A stretch of 64,000 nucleotides of DNA, from NCBI GenBank assembly GCA_015680685.1, contig MNCI01016311.1, forward strand, positions 70,330 to 134,329, written 5' to 3'. The position numbers and the translations under genes are program-made. The notes below the pieces were generated by a model that made no database searches, was not told the DNA's origin, and was given only the letters and a program-made list of their open reading frames with translations. Below are positions 39,291 through 51,075 of this stretch, one piece after another. The DNA comes from Gnetum montanum (lineage: Eukaryota; Streptophyta; Gnetopsida; Gnetales; Gnetaceae). Position 1 is the first letter of the stretch. Each line of letters opens with the position of its first letter.

Positions 39291-42164
39291 GTCTTGGCTG
39301 CCCCCTTGTTTGATGCTTTCCTCCTCTTCTATTCGTCTCGGAAGATGAATTTCTCGAGGAGAGGTGACTTCAGATCTGGGTTCAGATCCTTGTTGGTAGA
39401 GTGATGCAGGCTACGTAGTTGTATCGACCTTAATCTTCGGTGGCAAAGGTATAGATGCAGAGGGAGAAAATGTAGGCTTGGGGGTACTTTTGACAGTATT
39501 TACCCTTGACGCCTTGCCTGTGAAGTGGACTTCTCGCCTTGTGGGGTGAGAAGGCTATTCAGTTGTTTTGTGTGAGATAGGGGCCATCGAGGACGTCGGC
39601 CCCCTAATGATGAATGGAGCTATAGGTGTTAATGGGCAAGACCACGTGGCTCCACTAATAGGTGGCGCAAAGGTGGATGCCTGTGGCAGGACTTTTAGGA
39701 CAAATGGATACCATGAGCTTGGACAACCGTTGGTGGTGCTGGTGCACTACACTGAGGCACATGGACCACGAATTCTTGCTAGGGTGGCCTAAGATCACTA
39801 TCAATGCTGATAGCATTGATTATGTAACCAGCATTATTGGTGTTGAGGGGATCTTTGTAGACATACATAGATTGGTTTTCAGAGTGCACTGGGTTGCTTT
39901 TGTCTAGCACCAATTTCCCTTGGTCAATTAATCTTTAGATGTCATCCTGCAATGCCAGATAGTAATCTATGTTGTGACCACACTATTGGTGATAGTCACA
40001 AAACCTATCCAGCCTGAAGCCCCTAGGAACTAGAGGCTCATTGTGCAGGGCCAAAGAGGGGTTCCTAATGAGCTCATAGCAGTGTTGATGTCTTGCGATT
40101 TCTTTTTTCGACATCTACTTGTTTTGGATGTATCATACTGCCAGTAGTTTCTTCAGAAGCTCTGAAGGCTTGAGAGGCAATGGGGTGTACTTTGAGCGGT
40201 CTTTGCGCTCAAAGTTGGGTTTGGGTTGTGCAAATGTCTCAGGCATAGGTATAGTGGGTTGTGGCACGTGGCCCTGTTTGGGTGCAGGGTTGGCTACGAG
40301 TATGGCCAGTTTTTTGTTATTCTTGCTACTATTGTTGCTAGGTTTGGGCTTGGCCTCGATTGCCACAACGGCCACTGTGGTTGTTGGGGCCTTACCCTTG
40401 TCCTTCTTTGTGAATGTGTTTTTGTAAGCAATGTAGGCCATGTCTTTGCTTGCCTCAGCTGTGTCCTGTATGCTCTTAGCCTGAGCGAAAGCCTGACTAA
40501 GAGAGTGAGGAGCGAGGTAGTACAGTTTGGACTTGATAAAGTCATTCACTGCATCCTTAAAGACGTTAAGGGTTGCACTCCAATGTTGAATGAACTTTTG
40601 GACTGGTTCTAGTAGGTCTTGCTTCATGCTCATCAACTAATCTAGCATGGCTTCTGGCTTCAAGTTGTACTTGAAGCGTGTCATGAACTAGGTCAAGAGT
40701 TCTTCTAAAGTTGAAATGGATGAGTGTGACAACAGATGGTACCAATCTAGGGCTTTCCCAGATAGGGACATGGCGAAGACATGAATGATCGTGTGCAGCC
40801 ATTGATGCAATAGCAAAGATTCAGACCTGAAGGTGACAAGATGTGCATTGGGATCTCCCTCCCCATCGTACTTGGTGAAGTTTGGGAGAGACATCCCTAG
40901 GGGCAGTGTTAAAGTAGGGATTTCAGGGCTGATGGGATAATCTTGGTAGAAGCCCATCACTTGTACTGTGTTAAACCCAACGACTTTAAGGCATTTTATT
41001 TTCTCAATGGGGGTCTGGATATGTTGGAATGCTTGGTCCAAACTTGGTGACGTTGTAGATAGTTGGGGAACTGTGGAGGTAGTTCCCACCTATGGCATGG
41101 TGGGGGCGACGGCATGACCCATCGACGGTATTGTTGGGCCGACCCCTGCAAGCGGTGCTGTTTGTGTTGCCCACCACCTAGTAGGTGGTGTTGTTAGGGT
41201 AGCAACCACGGGTTGGGCTGCCAGATGGACCACTTGTGTCGCCAGTAGCATAGACCATAGCCCCATGTTGGGTTGTACATCTACGAGGCTTGGTGGGCTT
41301 GCGAATAGATGTAGTGAGACATCTACTATGGTTGCGGTGTAGGAAAATGAGCAAATGGGGCCCACCATGTGGACAGGCCGGGGCTAGCCACAATGGGTGG
41401 AACGGATGAAAATGTAGAAATGGAAACAGAAGTTGCATATGATTGTAAAATAGACATGGTATGAACATTTGGCAGGGTATCCATGATTGGCGGATGATGT
41501 GCTACAGGAATGGATTGCTGAAAAACTTTCAAAGGGATAGTAGCTGCAAACGACATAGGTGAAACAAGCAAAAGAGGATCTTCAAACCCCGTGGGGTTGA
41601 CATGGCTACCCATAGCCGTTGTAGTTACAAGTTGCAGAAGCGTAGGTGTAATCACAAAGGAAGCGGTGAGAGATAGTAGCTTAGTCCAGAAGGATTGGGT
41701 AGGAGGGACAGGAATAGGGTTGGTTAGACCTCCCTTGTCTGATTGAGAATTGAGTTCCTCCTGTCCATCTTGAAAGGCATCATCTTGGTTGGACGCTGTG
41801 TCCTGTTACTCCCTAAGCCTAGCCAACTAAATTACTTTGTCTAGAAGCCTTTGATCTATTTGTGTTAAACGTAAGGAAACACCAGGAGTAGGAACAAACT
41901 CCTTCCCATTGCAGTAAGCGAACTCGAAGCTACATTTGTCCTTGAGTTCATGTACATCCAAGGGTAGATTTGCCTACACATTTGCACATAGAAAGTTGTA
42001 ATGCTCATGTTGTTGGGCCAATCCCTCAGGTCCTCAATTTGTATTCTGAGATATCGGCATGCCTCCAATGTTTGGTTCAATGGTTGTTCGGAACTAGTAA
42101 TGCCTTGAATTGTGATGGGAACTTCAACGTTGAAGGTGTTAGAAGTAGTGTTCAAAAAATTCAT
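39290..42164 (-). pseudogene. Element I gag
   Basis: The likely start is the ATG at 42164 (MNFLNTTSNTFNVEVPITIQ), comparable with MNPANTTATT in element II. A Pro/Ser/Thr-rich N-terminal region follows (41655-41090). The capsid domain is at 41089-40690, with LPNFTKYDGEGDPNAHLVTF, MSLSGKALDWYHLLS and EELLT-stop-FMTRFKYNLKPE. Then comes EPVQKFIQHWSATLN and the open stretch 40636-40133, which contains NDFIKSKLYYL and a Lys-rich KKDKGKAPTTT linker. A Cys/His segment near 40020 (RFCDYHQ) is the zinc-knuckle-like nucleic-acid-binding end. Gag forms the particle and packages element RNA. Scattered TAG stops, mostly readable as CAG changes, disable it. Confidence 0.75.
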
Positions 42165-42254
42165 TGTTAAGAAAGTAGTTATGCAAAAGAGTATAAAAAG
42201 TTATGCAAAAGAGTGCAAAAGAACAAGGAAATTGGAGAATAGCAAAAAGAAGGT

Positions 42255-42675
42255 TTTATGTCTTGCCGGATTCTCGAGGAACCATCGAGGCGACTGATCT
42301 GTAACATGCAAGATGGGGTACATAACGCATGTAAGACTACCGTAAAATAGGCAAGCTAACTAGTGATCAAGAAGGCTTTGCATCTCGTAGGGTCCCCAAG
42401 GGACCATCAAAGTGATCGATTTGTACCATGCGAGATGGGGTACAAAATGCATGCAAGACTACCATAAGACGGGCATGCTAACTAGCGATCAAGAAGGTGT
42501 TGTGTCTCACAGGGTCCCCGAGGGACTGTCGAAGTGACCAATCTGTACCATGGGAGATGGGGTACAGAACACATGTAATACTACCATAAGACTAGCTAGT
42601 TAGTTGGTGATCGGAGGCCTTGTGTTCTATAGGGCTCCTGAGGTACCGTCGAGGGGACCGATGTACATCGCACAA
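42255..42675. repeat. Tandem repeats of about 120 bp in element I leader
   Basis: About 3.5 copies contain GATCAAGAAGG(C/T), then a (C/T)AGGGTCCCCGAGGGACC inverted repeat, TCTGTACCATG, GAGATGGGGTAC and GCATGCAAGACTACCATAA. They lie between the gag start and the primer-binding site, in the untranslated leader, where packaging signals would be expected. Each copy has the hairpin GGGTCCCCGAGGGACC. Confidence 0.75.
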
Positions 42676-42777
42676 AGTGCAAAAAATCACAAAAGGGTTT
42701 CACATTTACGCTTATGCATATTAGGATGCAGAGGGCTGACAGAACTACCGTGACATGTGCAAAAGGCACCAAAAGGA

Positions 42778-42793
42778 CTTCCTTCTAGTGCTA
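42778..42793 (-). promoter_or_regulatory. Primer-binding site of element I (mutated)
   Basis: On the minus strand the sequence six bases inside the 5' LTR reads TAGCACTAGAAGGAAG. It is collinear with TGGCACTAGAAGGAGG of element II; the leading TGG has become TAG. It fixes the polarity of element I as minus. I cannot name the primer tRNA from memory. Confidence 0.65.
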
Positions 42794-42799
42794 GAAAAT

Positions 42800-43449
42800 T
42801 GCAGTGATTGAAAATGTCAATGATAGGAAAACACCGAGGGGTCGGCGGGCATGACAGTTTTGACCCCATATCCACGAGGAGGGCCATGCTGGGTGTGAGT
42901 AGATACGGGGTGCCTTGAACAGTTTGGTTAATTAGATAGGGACTTAATCGGCATCTATATAGCCTTTTGCAACATATAATTTGAAAATGGAAAAGAAAGC
43001 ATGAAGTAATGTTTAAAAGTAAATGAAGCAGAAAATAATGTGAAGCACAACAATAAGCAGGAAATAAAGTATAATGCTTTAGAAAAGTGCACCACTCCGA
43101 AGCTACAAGCTTGCTCTGTCAAGATGGATACAATCGGTTGCACAACGTGGCAAAGTGCAGAGATACTGAGAGTAACTAGGATGTGTAGAGAAAAATAGGT
43201 TGTGCACTTGGGCGCGGGCTTAGGTGCTAACAATGTGAGGATTCTACTAAGGTGGTAGAAGGGGGATGGAACAAAATGCCACTAAAAATGCTAACTATTT
43301 GCAGTGTCAAATAGAAAGATTACAATGCTTAATGTTACAATGTGCCAGGAAGAGAACTTGAGTGAGAGAGAGTGGAAAATTTGAAGAATGAAAAAATTTA
43401 AACCCTTTGAATGCTGCTCGTTGGGGTATTCATAGGACCAAGGGCACGT
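42800..43449 (-). repeat. 5' LTR of element I, distal part (interrupted by element II)
   Basis: It runs from TGCAGTGATTG at 42800 to the element II target copy CACGT (43445-43449) and aligns with 28019-28675 of the 3' LTR throughout. The remainder continues at 61405. The TATA near 43424-43433 is mutated to a TATGAATA form. Confidence 0.9.
43445..43449. other. Target-site duplication CACGT, left copy (element II)
   Basis: CACGT precedes the TG of the left LTR of element II and recurs at 61400-61404 after the CA of the right LTR. Joining the flanks restores the element I LTR sequence, as seen at 28665-28690. Confidence 0.9.
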
Positions 43450-44719
43450 TGTACCGCCCAAAATCATCGATCTTCGGTTGGAAGGAAACAGAGACCGTGG
43501 GATCGCGAGACACACACAGAAGACCCTACCTTCACCTGAGGGTGAGCTGGAATGAATGAAGGTAGAGTAACTTGGGTGGTCTGCATGCAGATCAGACAAG
43601 GATTTCCCCGAACGTACACCGAAGTGCTATACGCTGGGTTATATGCAAATGGTGTAGCGGGCGTAAATGCAGCGTAAACAGTGTAACTAGTGCAAACAGA
43701 GCATAAATGTAAACAGGCGTAAATAGAATATGTAGAACAATTAATGCAAACTATAAATGATTATGGGAAGAAAATGTAACAATGGCATTACAGAATGAAA
43801 GTACAATGCACTGGTCAAACGCAGTTGTGAGTGGAACACAAGGCGGACGAAAGCCCCGGTGGATGCAGGGAGATTGCAGCTAGTTCACATTGTAAGCACA
43901 ACATAGAGGTTTTATGCTCAGCGTATAGGGTTGTCCAGCGTAACAGGTTTTGTGCTCTGGTTCACAGCATCTCTGCACTCTGGTGTGCTCTGGGAATTTT
44001 TTTGCCAACCTCTGGATTTTGTGAAAAATTGGGATTTTATACAGGTTTTGACGGCAGACTCAGGTTGGGCAACACGTGGCGCATTGACCAGGTGTAAGGG
44101 CATAAAATTTACAAGTGTACAATATGTTACATTTTCCGGGTGTATACACTGGGCGTATACGTTGTCTGCAGCGAGCGTAGACTGTGGGCGTATACGTTGG
44201 GCATATACGCTGGGGGTGCTGAGTGTGTGCAAACTTGAGCATAGATGTCATTAACGTTGGCGTATACGCTGGGCGTATACGCTGATGGATGTTGGGCTTA
44301 CACGCTGGGGCATATACGTTGGGCGTATACGCTGATGGTTGCTACTTTATGTCAAATCTCGCTCTGTAGTGCTGTCTTCATGCCATCTCTGGAGGTTTCG
44401 TGCCAGGCATATGCATTTGTTGTTCCTGCTGAGCGTACATGTGAGGCGTGTACGTTGGGTGTATACATTGGGCATTTACGTTGAGATTTTGAGCGTACAT
44501 GCTGGGCGTATACACTGAGATTTGAGTGTATACACTGGGAATATACACTTGGGCGTATATGCTAGGCATATACGCTGGGACTGGATACTTAGTGAAAATC
44601 AAGCATTGGATCCCCGAAGTTGCCAAGTGTGAAACCAGATGTAGCTGTGGTCTCTTGTGGGTCCCAGGGACCTGTTTGGTGTTGGACAAGTGCTAAGCTC
44701 CAAATTTTGTGGTGTTTCA
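43450..44719 (-). repeat. 3' LTR of element II
   Basis: It is 1,270 bp from TGTACCGCCC to GGTGTTTCA. Minus-strand TATA box TATAAAAT is at 44034-44041. From 44130 to 44580 it is packed with copies of the palindrome GCGTATACGC and variants, often as GCGTATACGCTGGGCGTATA. Open frames across this part on both strands reflect the repeat, not genes. Confidence 0.9.
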
Positions 44720-45780
44720 TTGGCCCATATTTATTGATGTTTGGAGGAATCAACCTGAGAAGCATCGACAAAGAAGTGCAAAACACCACAAGCTACTTGA
44801 TAGAGACTTTGTCCGTTGCCACTTGACTAGATGTCATCGCACCGTGTTCAGTAGTACATGAGATTGGGGTAATGGAATTTTGTAACTGGTAGGAGAACGA
44901 GGATTGTGGGGACTAGTAACTGCTCAAGGGATTGTGCTTGGTGAAAAGAGGATGCTCTGGTGTGTGTGTCATGCTGGTCCCTGTCAATAGCCATTATTTT
45001 AGCAGACTTGGAATTCAGCCATTTAATATGCGTCCTTTGGCGAAGCAAGACTCTTGGGTAATGTTTAAGAGAATCTTGCTGGCAAGACCAAAGCCACGGG
45101 AGGATGTGTTACATTCTTTGGAGGAATAGGGCCCTTGTTTAGTTTTTAGGGGAAGCTTGTTGGTGGAGAGCCAAAGCTATGTAACTGGGTGTTTTTCCTT
45201 GATTGTTTTTTGACATGAGTACTTGGTTTTAAGACGATTGCCTTCTTTCCTGGGGCTTGTATGGGAATTGCCAAGGGTCTTTTTTTTTGGAAAGAAACTT
45301 TGCTATGAATTTGTACTCATGCGCAAGTGCTTTGTCATGTGTTGCAAGTACTTCAAAGTGTTACAATATGCAATAGCATGCTCAAGGTTTTGGATGTATG
45401 GGGTGTATCAAAGGTGTTACTGAGTGAACTGTGCCAGTGAGAGTGTGTCAGGAGATGGGGATGTACTAGCGAATGGTTTGATTTAGTCTTGCCATGTGTG
45501 TTGTGAACATTGTCCCATCTTGTTGCTTATGATGAAATGCATTTTTATGCGAAAACCTCTGGGTGTTATCCTGCAAACATAACTCCAAGGAAACAAGAAA
45601 ACCATGAGTGAATATGGGAGCTTAGACTTACACAGTGACCAAAACATTGGAGGTGATTTCAGGCATGGCATATGAGTGGCAGCGACATTGGTGGGATTAT
45701 CTGATGGCGAGCGATGTTGTGATTCTGATGAAGTTTGAATGTGGTGGCAGATTGAGGAACCAAAGATGAACTTGCTGATT
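44720..45780. other. Element II 3' untranslated region
   Basis: I recognise no coding domain. The 50 bp next to the LTR align with the corresponding flanks in elements I and III and end GGGCCAA before TGAAACACC on the minus strand. The polypurine tract is weak here. Confidence 0.5.
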
Positions 45781-46315
45781 TATAGTCTTGGAGGACTATC
45801 ATGGGTTAGTTTTTTTGTCATAACCCATTGGACATTGCCCATTTAGCATCGTGGAGGACGTTACATTGCCAGTTTTTTTAGTCTTAGCGGACCATGAAGA
45901 GGCAAATCAGTTTATAGTCTTAGTGGACTCTAGTAATACAATAGTGGCATTTTTACTATCATGTCAGATGGGTACTAGTTTATCGTCATTGAGGACACTA
46001 TGTGGTATCAATTTATCGTTATGATTCCAGGACTTTGCTGTGGTATCAGTTTAAAGTCATGACTCTAGGAATTTTCTGTGGTATCAGTTTAAAGTTGTGA
46101 CTCCAAGACTTTGCTGTGGTATCAGTTTAAAGTCATGACTCCAGGACTTTTCTATGGTATCAGTTTAAGGTCGTGACTCCAGGACTTTTTTGTGGTATCA
46201 GTTTAAAGTTGTGACTCCAGGACTTTTCTGTGGTATCAGTTTAAAGTCATGACTCCAAAACTTTTCTGTGGTATCAGTTTAAAGTCGTGACTCTAGGACT
46301 TTGCACGTACCTGAG
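45780..46315 (-). repeat. 41-bp tandem repeats behind element II pol
   Basis: On the + strand, about eight copies of a roughly 41-bp unit, GTGGTATCAGTTTAAAGTC + (A/G)TGACTCCAGGACTTT + TCT, run from about 45990 to 46310, with looser copies up to 45780 (GTTTATAGTCTTAGTGGACTC). The core GTTTAAAGTC with an inverted GGAC is the boundary motif again. They lie immediately behind the pol stop codon. Confidence 0.8.
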
Positions 46316-46322
46316 CTTGTAC

Positions 46323-49300
46323 TCAAATGTAGAACGGTTTTAAGAACAAGTGATTGGTTGGATTGGCAAACTCATTCCCTTCCATATCAGTGAGCTTAAA
46401 TGCTCTGCTGTCAAATGCTTTAGTGACCAGGTAAGGCCCTTCCCAGTTGGCTGAGAATTTGTCTGAGTGTTCTTGAACTGCCTTAAGTACAAGGTCACCC
46501 TCTTTGATAGGGCGCTTATGGATGTTGTGCCAATGTCGTTGCCATTGTTGTTTTTGATACCATTCGATCTGATCGAGGGCGCGTATGCGTTCTTCCTCCA
46601 CCGAGTCGAGGTCAATGGTGCGCAAATCATTGTTTTGCCCATTGTCGAGGAGTCCANCGCCTCTACTTGCCCACTGCTCTGAGGATAATAAGGGGATGAA
46701 AACGAGTGTTTTATCCCTACACTTTCGCAAAAGGTTTTGGTCTCGGCATTGCTAAATTGTGGCCCATTGTCTGTGATGATTGTCATGGGAATGCCAAAGC
46801 GGGTTACAATATTTTCAAGAATGAAGTTACATACATGTTTAGATGTAGTTTTTCGAAGGGGAGAAGCTTCTACCCACTTCATAAAATATTTGGTTGCAGT
46901 TATGATGAAACTATGCCCCACAGAAGATGAAGGTGTTATCGGGCTGATAAGCTCCAATCCCCACTTTTGAAAGGGCCATGTGATTTGCGTTGTATGCAAC
47001 TCATTTGGTGGGACATCTATTAGATTGCTATGTTTTTGACAGGTACAACATGTTTTGACCTTGGAGAGACAGTCGTATTCCATGTGTGGCCAATAATAGC
47101 CTAAGCGTCTGATCTTTGTTGCCATGGCTTTTGGTGCTATGTGTCCTCCACATAGTCCATCGTGTACTTGTTCGACAATGGTTTGGGCATTGGTACTATT
47201 GACGCATGTTAGCAATATGCCTTCATAGGATCTATGACATAACGTGTCCCCTACTAGGGTATACTACTTAGAACATTTTCGTACTACATCCTTTTGCACA
47301 TTTGTTAGATGTCGTGGTGTTTCACCACGTAGAAGGTATTCTTTTATGTCATCATACCATTCTACCATGCGTGTTGTACTAACAGATGCGATAGGCAGCG
47401 TGTCAAGAGTATCGGTTATTGGTTTGGCACAACTAGTTATGGAGCTTGGCAACATCTGGAACATGTCAGGCGATATGTTTAATGCCAAGGTGGCTAGTGC
47501 ATATGCGATGGTATTGTCATTTCTAGATATGTGTTGCACATCGATGTTTTTGAATCGCCTCATTAGGTATTTTGCCAAGTCGCAGTATGGTTGTAAATGT
47601 TGGGCTTTACATGTATAGATGTCTATGACCTAGTTTATGACCAGCTGCGAGTCTCCTCTGACCACAAGCCATGTGATGTCTAAAGCCAATGCTGCTGTGA
47701 GACCTCTAAGGAGACCTTCGTACTCTGCTATGTTATTTGTACAATGAAAGTTGAAACGATAAGCAAAGGGTCGGATCTCCCCGGAGGGATAGGTGATGAC
47801 CTCGGCTACACTTCCCCCTCGAGAGGTGGATGCTCCGCCAAAGTTTAGAATGGCATCGTAGTCGTTGGGCACTATGTCTATTACGCTTATATCCTCATCT
47901 AGGAATTCTGGCTCTATTATTGCTTGATCGCGCATTGGTGATGTGGCCATTTGATTTGCTATGGCTTGACCTTTGACTGATGTTTGCGCTACATAGCGTA
48001 GGTCAAACTCTACTATCATGGCTTTCCAGCGGGCTATTCAACCCGTTTTGTAAATGTTTCCTGTGATGGCTCTGAGCACATTATCCTTGCAAATTATATT
48101 AACTTGGTTACGGAAGAGGTAATGTCACCATTTTCTCAAAGAAAAGACCAAAGCTAAACAGGACCTCTCCACGTCGTTATATTTTTTCTCGTGAGTGACT
48201 AATGCATGGCTTAAGTAATATACAGGGACTTCGGTTCCGTCATCTCATTTCTGGCAAAGCATAGATGCGATTGACGAATCCGAAGTAGCGAGGTAGATGT
48301 AAAATGGTTTATTGTCTTGAGGTGGATAAACTGTGGGTAATCGGGCAAGTGCCATTTTAATGTTATCGAATGCTTCTTCACACTGCGGAGTCCATTCAAA
48401 ATGGACGTTCTTACGTAACAAGTGGTTCATAGGTTCTAGTTTGTCTGTCAATTTTTCAATGAAGCACCTGATAAACTGCAATCTACCTTGTAGACCTCGA
48501 AGTTCGGTAAGGTTGCCTGGTGATTTTAGGTTTGTTATGGCCTTAACCTTATCGGGGTCTACTCGTATCCCTACTTCTAGGGCTATAAATCCTATCATCT
48601 TGCCTGTCTTGACGTCGAAGACACATTTTTTTTGGGTTGAGTCTCAATTCATACTTTAAACAACGTTTTAATACTAAGTCAAGATCTTGTACATGTTGTT
48701 TCTCTGTTTCTGATTTAACCACAATGTCATCCACGTAATTGTTGAGCGAGTGTAACATGTAATCACTAAAGATGAATGTCATGGATCTTTGATACATGGC
48801 CCCAGCATTCTTGAGACCAAAAGGCATCATTTTGTAACAAAAGATTCCCCATGGTGTCATAGAGGTAGTTCGGAGCTGATGCTCTAGGTTAATACGTATT
48901 TGATTGTACCCCGAGAAGCCGTCCATAAAAGATAATAATGCGTGCCCAGTGGTTGAGTCAACAAGTTGATCGATGCTGGGTAGAGGAAAATCATCTTTTA
49001 TGGTTGCAACATTTAAATCCCAAAAGTCAATGCATAAGCGAATGCTTCCGTTCTTCTTTGGCACAATGACCATGTTGGATACCCACTCGACGTAATCAAC
49101 AGCTCGAATGAAGCTAGCCTGATAAAGTTTGATGATCTCATTATGAACTGCTAAGGCCACCTCGGGTTTAACCTTTCGTGCTTTTTGTTTTACCGGTCTC
49201 AACTTCGGGTCAAGGATAATATTGTGTTGGACAATTCGGGGGTCTAGCCCAGGCATGTCTGTGTAGGACCAAGAGAATGCTTTCATATTTTCCCTAAGCA

Positions 49301-49620
49301 TGTTTTCAATGTATTTGGCCAATTATGGTTGTAGTAATGTGCTTAATTTTAGCATTTTGATTTCCCCATCGGGCATGGTTATGGGAGTTTTGGTTAACGG
49401 GCCCTCGGTGATATTTTCGGCTTCTATGTAGAGGGATTTTGTCATGCCTTTGTAGTTGTCTATTATTTGCTATGTTGAGGCAATGACTACGTCATCCATT
49501 GCTGAATTTAAGTGGATGAGGTTTATGTTGGTGTCCCATGCAATTTTTCCGTATGGTCCATCGATAATTAATGGTTCGGTTAAGTGCTGGCAATCCATCA
49601 GGCTGGCTCCTGCCAATAAA
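46323..49620 (-). pseudogene. Element II pol: RT, RNase H, archaeal-type RNase H, integrase
   Basis: The N-terminal segment (49620-49330) leads into an open 257-codon frame (49322-48549). It contains MPGLDPRIVQHNIILDPKL, DDFPLPSIDQLVDST, MTPWGIFCYKMMPFGLKNAG and an intact YVDD box (near 48730). A run of eight T (48626-48633) shifts the frame. RT thumb and RNase H follow (48598-48050), including YYLSHALVTHEKKY. The second RNase H (47900-47600) reads NFGGASTSRGGSVAE, NNIAEYEGLLRG and RGDSQLVIN; its first Asp is Gly, and the later ADALA is AYALA. Integrase (47215-46660) has VHDGLCGGH, C-x2-C, WGLELISPI (Asp to Glu), TDNGPQF and GQVEA. About 75 residues are missing at 46657, where the assembly has an N. 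The C-terminal domain NWEGPYLVTKAFDSRAFKL ends LKPFYI at 46323. The dual RNase H places it with Tat. Confidence 0.85.
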
Positions 49621-49709
49621 CAAAGAGCTAAATGAGCTAATGGGTATCATTTTACATTCTTTGATAATTTTAGATATGTGTACATGCATGATGGTGGATT
49701 ATCGTCACA

Positions 49710-49830
49710 CCAGGACGTGTGGCAGTTTAAGGCCGTACCGGGCCGTAGGTGGTAGTTTAATGCCTTACCGGGCCATAGGTGGGTTTGAAAATGGTAGTTT
49801 AAGGCCATACCGGACCATAGGTGGGTTTAC
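49710..49830 (-). repeat. Boundary repeats between pol and antisense gene (element II)
   Basis: Three copies on the + strand contain GTTTAAGGCCGTACCGGGCC, GTTTAATGCCTTACCGGGCC and GTTTAAGGCCATACCGGACC, each followed by (G/A)TAGGTGG. In each, GGCC and GGCC or GGACC flank a short spacer. Confidence 0.75.
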
Positions 49831-50015
49831 GCTAGAATGTTCAGCGTAAACGTATGAAATGGGGTCCACAGGGGAACCAGGATGTAGTAATTTCTATTTT
49901 TTAATATTTTTTATTATTTTTCTGGCAAATTTTAGCGAAAAAAAAGTAAAAAGGCACAAAATGGCAAAAAGGAGCAACGACGGCATAAGCGGCGATGGCC
50001 ACGACGGTGGAGCGC

Positions 50016-50023
50016 TATATAAA
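50016..50023 (+). promoter_or_regulatory. TATA box of element II antisense gene
   Basis: TATATAAA sits in GCGCTATATAAAGGGG, about 230 bp upstream of the first ATG of the antisense gene and on its strand. This is a good plant TATA context. The following 200 bp contain repeated AGCGTAGACGCC-type words. Confidence 0.65.
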
Positions 50024-50084
50024 GGGGGGGGTTTCATTTGTTTTTCATCGGTTTGCAGGAGCGTAGATGACCCAGCGTAAAATC

Positions 50085-51075
50085 TGAGCATGAGCGTAAA
50101 ACATCAAACCTAGTGTAGACACCGAACCCAAACCTAAGCGTAGACGCCAACTAAATCCCAGCGTAGACGCCGAGCATAGAAGGTCGAGCGTAGGCGTACC
50201 GAGTTTCAATCCTCAGTGTAAGCTATCAATCCCAGCGTAGACGCCATGATGGGAAAGGGCAAGGAGGTGGAAGGGTAGGGGAGGAAGAGTCCTGACTTGA
50301 CCTTCACCGAGGAGAGCGAAGCCATGTTGCAGTGCCTGCCCCGGCCAAGGATTCGATCATGCCCTGGAACATCACACAGGTAGGCTCTGATCTTGTCTCT
50401 ATTAGTTATTTTTTCCTGTACGTGCTTCGTAGCGTAGACAGTCTCGTAGGGGTTTTCGGCATATACGCCGAGCGTAAATTCATAGCATAGAGACATTGGC
50501 ATATACACCGAGCATAAATTCACAGTGTAGAGACATCGGCGTATACGCCGAGCGTGAATGTACAACGTAAGTTCAGGTTAGCGTCGACTGTCCTAGCGTA
50601 ATCTGTTTTCAGCGCACAGCGTAATCACTTTTTCTTGTTGAACGCTATACGGCGTAAGAAGTTTTCTATGCACGAAGTTCTGTTTTGTCAGCATAAGCTT
50701 TCTATTTCATCAGCGTAGACGATCTACGCTGTGACGGTGTATATGCTGAGGGTTTCTTCGGCATATACGCTGAGCGTACACAATTGTTCTTTTAAGTATG
50801 ATGCAGCGTAGACTTGTTTTTCATGTTTCTGGCATAAACTGTTTACTCAGTGTATAGAGTAGACTATTTACGCTGGCCACTTCTGTGGCATATACGCTGA
50901 GGGTTTCTTCAGCGCATACGCTGAGCATAAGAGGTTCGGGCATCAACGTAAATAGTTAATTGTCAGCGTATACGTTGGGTCAAGCAGTGTATGCGCCGGG
51001 TGTGAACAGATTTCGATAGTGTATATGCTAGGTTTAGCAGCGTATACGCTGAGCATAAATAGTTAGAAACTTTTT
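50085..51075 (+). repeat. Palindromic GCGTATACGC / GCGTAGACGC cluster
   Basis: Dozens of copies of GCGTATACGC, GCGTAGACGC and close variants fill the 5' leader and first intron of the antisense gene. Examples are CGGCGTATACGCCGAGCGT and AGCGTAGACGATCTACGCTG, itself a larger inverted repeat. Almost none occur inside exons. The same motif fills the LTRs and the gag leader (59510-60060) of this element. Confidence 0.85.

Noticed and set aside
40119-40612. Plus-strand open frames of 102 and 128 codons across element I gag
   Set aside because: They are shadows of the gag reading on the minus strand, which has the capsid motifs.
46467-47618. Plus-strand open frames across element II integrase and RNase H
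   Set aside because: They are the reverse strand of well-supported pol domains and have no family resemblance of their own.
50085-51075. CRISPR-like array of short palindromes
   Set aside because: Spacing is irregular, there are no unique spacers of constant length, and the context is a plant LTR element.
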